DNA from: CSP1-4 sp963777975 | GTDB lineage: Bacteria > Chloroflexota > Limnocylindria > Limnocylindrales > CSP1-4 | Length of the DNA stretch: 64,000 bases | Assembly (NCBI GenBank): GCA_963777975.1 | Contig: CAVZSO010000013.1 | Coordinates: 248,001-312,000 of the forward strand | Direction: 5' to 3' | Shown: positions 59,047 to 64,000 of the stretch, piece by piece | Layout: each line of letters starts with the position of its first letter | Numbering within the stretch: the first letter of the stretch is position 1 | Made by a program: the position numbers and the translations under genes | The notes under the pieces: model-generated | The model's database searches: none | Seen by the model: the letters and a program-made list of their open reading frames with translations, nothing else | What the model was told of the DNA's origin: nothing

Positions 59047-59397
59047 ATGGCACGCGTCAAGCGCGGCGTCGCCGCACACAAGCGCCACAAGCGGCTGCTG
59101 CAGGCCGCTGAGGGTCGCAAGGGCACCCGCTCGAAGCTCATCAAGCCGGCGCGCGAGGCGCTCCTCCACGCCATGGCCTACAGCTATGTCGGCCGCAAAC
59201 AGCGCAAGCGCCAGATGCGCAGCCTGTGGGTCGTGCGGCTGAACGCTGCCGCGCGCCAGAATGGCTTGACCTACGGGCAGCTCATCAACGGCCTCAAGCT
59301 CGCGCAGGTGGAGCTGGACCGCAAGGTCCTGGCGGACATCGCCGTGCGCGATGCGGCGACGTTCAGCCGCATCGTCGAGGTCGCCCGCCCAGCCTGA
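59047..59397 (+). CDS. rplT: 50S ribosomal protein L20
   Basis: A 116-residue protein with the full L20 sequence: MARVKRGVAAHKRHKRLLQ, YSYVGRKQRKRQMRSLWVVR, LNAAARQNGLTYGQLINGLK, LDRKVLADIAVRD. It binds 23S rRNA early in 50S assembly and, in many bacteria, represses its own operon. The gene is 15 nt downstream of rpmI. Confidence 0.97.
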   Translation: MARVKRGVAAHKRHKRLLQAAEGRKGTRSKLIKPAREALLHAMAYSYVGRKQRKRQMRSLWVVRLNAAARQNGLTYGQLINGLKLAQVELDRKVLADIAVRDAATFSRIVEVARPA

Positions 59398-59419
59398 CGG
59401 CCGGTCGGGCCGCCGCGAC

Positions 59420-60474
<1,055 letters not shown>

Positions 60475-60475
<1 letters not shown>

Positions 60476-62931
60476 TGTTCGTGCCCATCTCGTGGCTGCG
60501 GGAGTTCGTGGACATCGACCTCACCCCCGAGCAGCTGGCCGCCCGGCTGACCCTGCTGGGCATGGAGGTCAAGGGCATCGAACGACGCGGCGACGACTGG
60601 CGGTCGGTCGTCGTCGGCGAGCTGCTCGAGGTCGCCCCGCACCCCAACGCCGACCGGCTGTCGCTGACCCGTGTCCGGGTCGACGAGACGGGGACCGAGC
60701 TGTCCATCGTCTGCGGCGCCACCAACATCGCCGCCGGCCAGCGCGTGCCGGTCGCCCTGCCAGGCGCCGTGCTGCCCGGCGATCGCCGCATCGAGCGCAC
60801 GACCAAGATGGGCGTCACCAGCGAAGGCATGCTCTGCTCCGGCGATGAGCTGGGGCTGACGACCGATGCCGATGGCATCCTCATCCTGCCGGAGGGCAGC
60901 CCCGTTGGTCGGCCGCTGACCGAGCTCTATGGCGATGTCGTCCTGGACATCGACGTCAAGCCAAATCGGGGCGACGCGCTCTCGATCGTCGGCCTCGCGC
61001 GCGAGATCGCGGCCTCGACCGGCGCCCCGCTCCGGCTGCCCGCTGTCGAGATCCTGGGCTCGGGTGACAGCGCCAGCCAGCACCTCACCGTGACCGTCGA
61101 GGACGCTCGGCTGTGCAGCCGCTTCGTGGGCCGCTGGATCGACGGCGTCGTCGTCGGCCCATCGCCGCTCGACGTCCAGCTTCGCCTGACGGCCGCCGGC
61201 CAGCGTCCGGTCTCCAACGTCGTGGATGCCAGCAACTACGTGATGCTCGAGCTCGGCAAGCCCGTCCACGTGTTCGACGGCGCAGCGGTCGCGGAGGGCG
61301 CGATCAGCGTCCGGCTGGCACGGTCCGGCGAGCGCCTCGAGACGCTCGATCACGTCTGGCGCGACCTGACCCCGGACACCCTGCTGATCGCCGATCCGCG
61401 CGGGCCGCTGGCCATCGCCGGCGTCATGGGCGGTGCCTCGAGCGAGGTCGGGGAGGGGACGACCACGGTCGTCGTCGAGTCGGCCATCTTCGACCCGGTC
61501 TCGATCCGCCGGACCGCGGCACGATACGCCCTGCGCAGCGAAGCGAGCCTTCGGTTCGAGAAGGGTCTGGATCACGCGGTCGCCCTGACGGCCGCCCATC
61601 GCACGGCACAGCTCGTGGCCGCCTGGGCCGGCGGGCGCGTGGCCCAGGGCGTCGTCGATTCCGACCCTGTCGAGCGGCCGCTTCGCCGGGTCACGTTCCG
61701 ACCTGCGCGCGTCGATCGCATCCTCGGCGTGGCGGTCACGGCCGTGGAGCAGCGCTCGCTGCTGGCTCGCGTTGGCGTCGAAACGGAACCCGCCACCGCT
61801 GGCGCGGCCATCGCCATCTCCGATGGCATCGAGGTCGTCGCCGATGGTGACTCCGAGGCCCTGGTGGCGATCATCCCCGGGCATCGTCGGGACCTCGCCA
61901 TCGAGGCCGATATCGTCGAGGAGGTCGCCCGCGTCCGCGGATACGAGACGATCCCGCCGGCGTTGCCCTCGACGCGGTCGCCTTCGTACCGACCGGACCC
62001 GAGACGATCGATCGATCAAGCGCGCGACCTGCTCTCGGGCCAGGGCCTCTCGGAGGTCATGACGCACGGCCTGATCGGGGCGGCCGATCACGAACGCCTG
62101 GGTTTCGCGAGCGACGACCCAGCGACCATCCGCATCGCCAACCCGGTCGCCCACGATCACGTGCAACTGCGACGATCGCTGCTGCCGGGCCTGCTCACGG
62201 TCCTCGCCGACAACGAGCGCCAGCGGCGTTCCGACGTCGCGATCTTCGAGGTCGGCAGCGTCCATCACCTGGCCGATGGCGTCCCGATCGAGACGGTCGT
62301 GCTGGGGATCCTGCTCGCCGGCGATTGGATCCCGGGTGCGTGGGACCGGCCCGCCCGGACGGCCGAGGTAGCCGACGTCGTCGGCCTGGTCGAGTGGCTG
62401 GCGGCACGGCTCGGTGTCGGCCGCCTGGAACGCCTGGCGAGCGCGCCCTGGGACCGCGTCGAGCACCCTGGACGGGTGTCGGCGATGCGAGCCGTCGAGG
62501 CCGATCTGGTCATCGGCCGCGCCGGCGAGCTCGATCCGCGCTATGTGGCAGCTGCCGACGTGCGCGCCGAGCGTGTCGGCTTCGCCCTGCTGGAGCTCGA
62601 TGCCCTGGCCGATGCCACGCCCACCGCACGGCGCCTGGTCCCCATCCCTCGCGTCGCGGCCGTGGAGCGAGATATCGCGGTCATCGTCGACGATGCGACA
62701 CCGGCGGCGATGGTCGAGTCGGTCGTCCGCGAAGCCGCCGGGCCGCTGCTGGCGGACGTCCGGCTCTTCGATCGCTACCATGGCGCGCCCCTGGTGGCCG
62801 GCGAGGTCAGCCTCGCGTACCGGCTGCGGTTCCAAGGCGAGCAGACCTTGACGGACGAGGCGATCGAAGCGATCGTCGCGGCTGTCGTCGCCGCTCTGCG
62901 CGACCGCTGCGGGGCCCGGCTTCGCGTCTGA
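60475..62931 (+). CDS. pheT: phenylalanyl-tRNA synthetase beta subunit
   Basis: An 818-residue subunit of standard length. The N-terminal B1 and tRNA-binding domain (MFVPISWLREFVDIDLTPEQ; GELLEVAPHPNADRLSLTRV) is followed by the B3/B4 editing region (RPVSNVVDASNYVMLELGKPVHVFD), B5 (RVDRILGVAVTAVEQRSLLARVGVE), the catalytic-like core (NPVAHDHVQLRRSLLPGLL) and the C-terminal anticodon-binding FDX domain (VPIPRVAAVERDIAVIVDD). It works as the (alpha-beta)2 enzyme with PheS. Confidence 0.96.
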
Positions 62932-63030
62932 CGTCGCTGCCACGGTCGGTGCCTCGGTACGCCGGTCGGTTGCCGCGCCGGTCGCGGCGCTGCTACCCTT
63001 CTGGCGGTTGCCAGCCAGCACGGAGTGGAG

Positions 63031-63617
63031 ATGGACCTCGGGTCGTTCCTCGACAGCCTGACGGCGGCTGACCTCGCACTCCTGCTGATCTACGCCGGTG
63101 CCTTCATCCTGGGCTTCTTCCAGGGCGGCACCCGTGCACTGCTTGGACTCCTGGCGTGGCTCTTCGCGTTCGTCATCGGCGTCACCGTCTGGCAGCCGCT
63201 GGGCGACTGGTTGAGCGGGTCCTGGACGCTCTACAGCCTGCCCTACAACCAGATGCTCGCCTTCCTGATCGGGTTCATCACGGCCCTGGTCATCGGCGGC
63301 ATCGTGATCGTCACGTTCACCAAGCGCTCGGCGCTCCTGCCACGTTGGCCGCTGGTCGACGAGGTGCTCGGCGGCGTCCTCTTCGTCGTCCTGGCGTTGC
63401 TCATCACCGGCGCCATCCTGGCTGCCCTGGACAGCGCTTACCCGCTGGGGCTGGCGTGGGCACTCAGACGTGCCATGGTTGACGTCGTTGCACGAGGCGC
63501 TCACCGGGTCGGTCATCGGCGGCTGGATCAACAGCACCATCGTGCCCTTCCTGATGACCGTCTTCGGACCGATCATCCCTGACGAGTTCGAACGGCGGGT
63601 CCTCGGCCCGGCGTGAC
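63031..63617 (+). CDS. CvpA-like integral membrane protein (one frameshift)
   Basis: About 195 residues with four membrane helices: LALLLIYAGAFILGFFQGGTR, LLGLLAWLFAFVIGVTVW, MLAFLIGFITALVIGGIVIV and VLGGVLFVVLALLITGAILA. The spacing resembles CvpA/colicin V production proteins. Near 63470 the frame shifts; the C-terminal part (SLHEALTGSVIGGWINSTIV, FGPIIPDEFERRVLGPA) runs to a stop at 63615-63617. GGAG 5 nt before ATG 63031 sets the start. The stop overlaps the next gene (GTGA). Confidence 0.72.
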
Positions 63618-64000
63618 CGCGGTCGCTGCGGGCATCGCCTCCGAAGCTGGGCGAGGACCCCCGCCGGACCGGCTCCCGCGGGCCTTCTACGCACGCTCCG
63701 TCGATGAGCTCGCCCCAGCCCTGCTCGGGACGCGGCTCATCCGTGCCTGGCCGGACGGGGCGCACAGCGGCGGGCTGATCGTCGAGGTCGAGGCCTACGG
63801 CGGACCCGAGGATCTCGCCAGCCATGCGCGAAGCGGCCGGACCGCTCGCAACGCGACGATGTGGGGACCAGCTGGACACGCTTACGTCTACCGGGTCTAT
63901 GGCCTGCACCTGTGTCTCAACATCGTGGCCGACGATCCCGACGCGGCCGGGGCCGTGCTCGTTCGTGCCGTCATGCCCGACAAGGACGACGCCCACCTTC
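63614..64000 (+). CDS. 3-methyladenine DNA glycosylase (AAG/MPG family), truncated by window end
   Basis: The first 129 residues are present. The frame from GTG 63614 reads PRAFYARSVDELAPALLGTRLIR, LIVEVEAYGGPEDLASHARSG, RNATMWGPAGHAYVYRVYGLH and LCLNIVADDPDAAGAVLVRA. These are the hallmark segments of the AAG family: the catalytic Glu is in VEVEAYGG and the intercalating Tyr in AYVYxxYG. The enzyme removes alkylated purines from DNA. About 70 further residues lie beyond the window. Confidence 0.92.

Overview
The window is 64 kb of high-GC, gene-dense bacterial chromosome with no phage, insertion sequence or CRISPR array. The gene set (thrS T-box leader, infC-rpmI-rplT-pheS-pheT, nrdR-dcd, murJ, DUF951, DUF1461, DUF2277, DUF3105, an ETF:quinone-oxidoreductase-like Fe-S protein beside etfBA) and the many GTG starts fit an aerobic, heterotrophic member of Chloroflexota, perhaps a Limnocylindria-like lineage. 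This placement is inference from gene content; no rRNA is present to test it.

Layout. 0.2-9.6 kb: small stress, membrane and secreted proteins, a cupin, a GNAT acetyltransferase, an acidic secreted protein, a sorbosone/glucose-dehydrogenase-type beta-propeller and a DUF3105 lipoprotein. 9.7-15.6 kb: aromatic amino acid decarboxylase, OsmC, DUF4332, DUF1461, then the molybdenum-cofactor genes moeA-moaC-moaB. 15.6-21.7 kb: a fatty-acid electron-transfer module (membrane Fe-S oxidoreductase, acyl-CoA dehydrogenase, etfB, etfA). 21.7-29.5 kb: nrdR-dcd behind tandem NrdR-box-like sites, a metallo-hydrolase, a C39-like peptidase, murJ, a grx-ccdA-tlpA thiol-redox operon, truncated haemoglobin and tRNA-Arg(CCT). 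29.5-43 kb: an accessory region with methyltransferases, a pterin dehydratase-VOC fusion, a DUF1269-HhH protein, aquaporin, a luciferase-like oxidoreductase, secreted and lipoproteins, a Crp/Fnr regulator, a modAB locus with a HTH-TOBE regulator, and two gene remnants (LURP-one, DUF2652). 43.2-55.4 kb: a tightly overlapping chain of peptide-binding protein, surface metallopeptidase, two DUF881 proteins, tldD-tldE, DUF951, MFS exporter, asparaginase and amidohydrolase. 55.6-64 kb: tRNA-Val(GAC), T-box leader, thrS, infC, rpmI, rplT, pheS, pheT, a CvpA-like protein and the start of a 3-methyladenine DNA glycosylase.

Two properties cut across the window. First, many genes that should be intact (tldD, moeA, infC tail, thrS N-terminus, modA, modB, asparaginase, amidohydrolase, decarboxylase, CvpA-like) are broken by single-base shifts, several at short homopolymers. 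This looks more like residual indel error in a long-read assembly than real decay, so coordinates of those genes are given for the reconstructed locus. Second, about a dozen genes have a TANNNT -10 hexamer ending 5-8 nt before the start codon and no Shine-Dalgarno sequence, which indicates widespread leaderless transcription. These promoters also confirm several starts and one gene (9451-9633) that would otherwise be missed.
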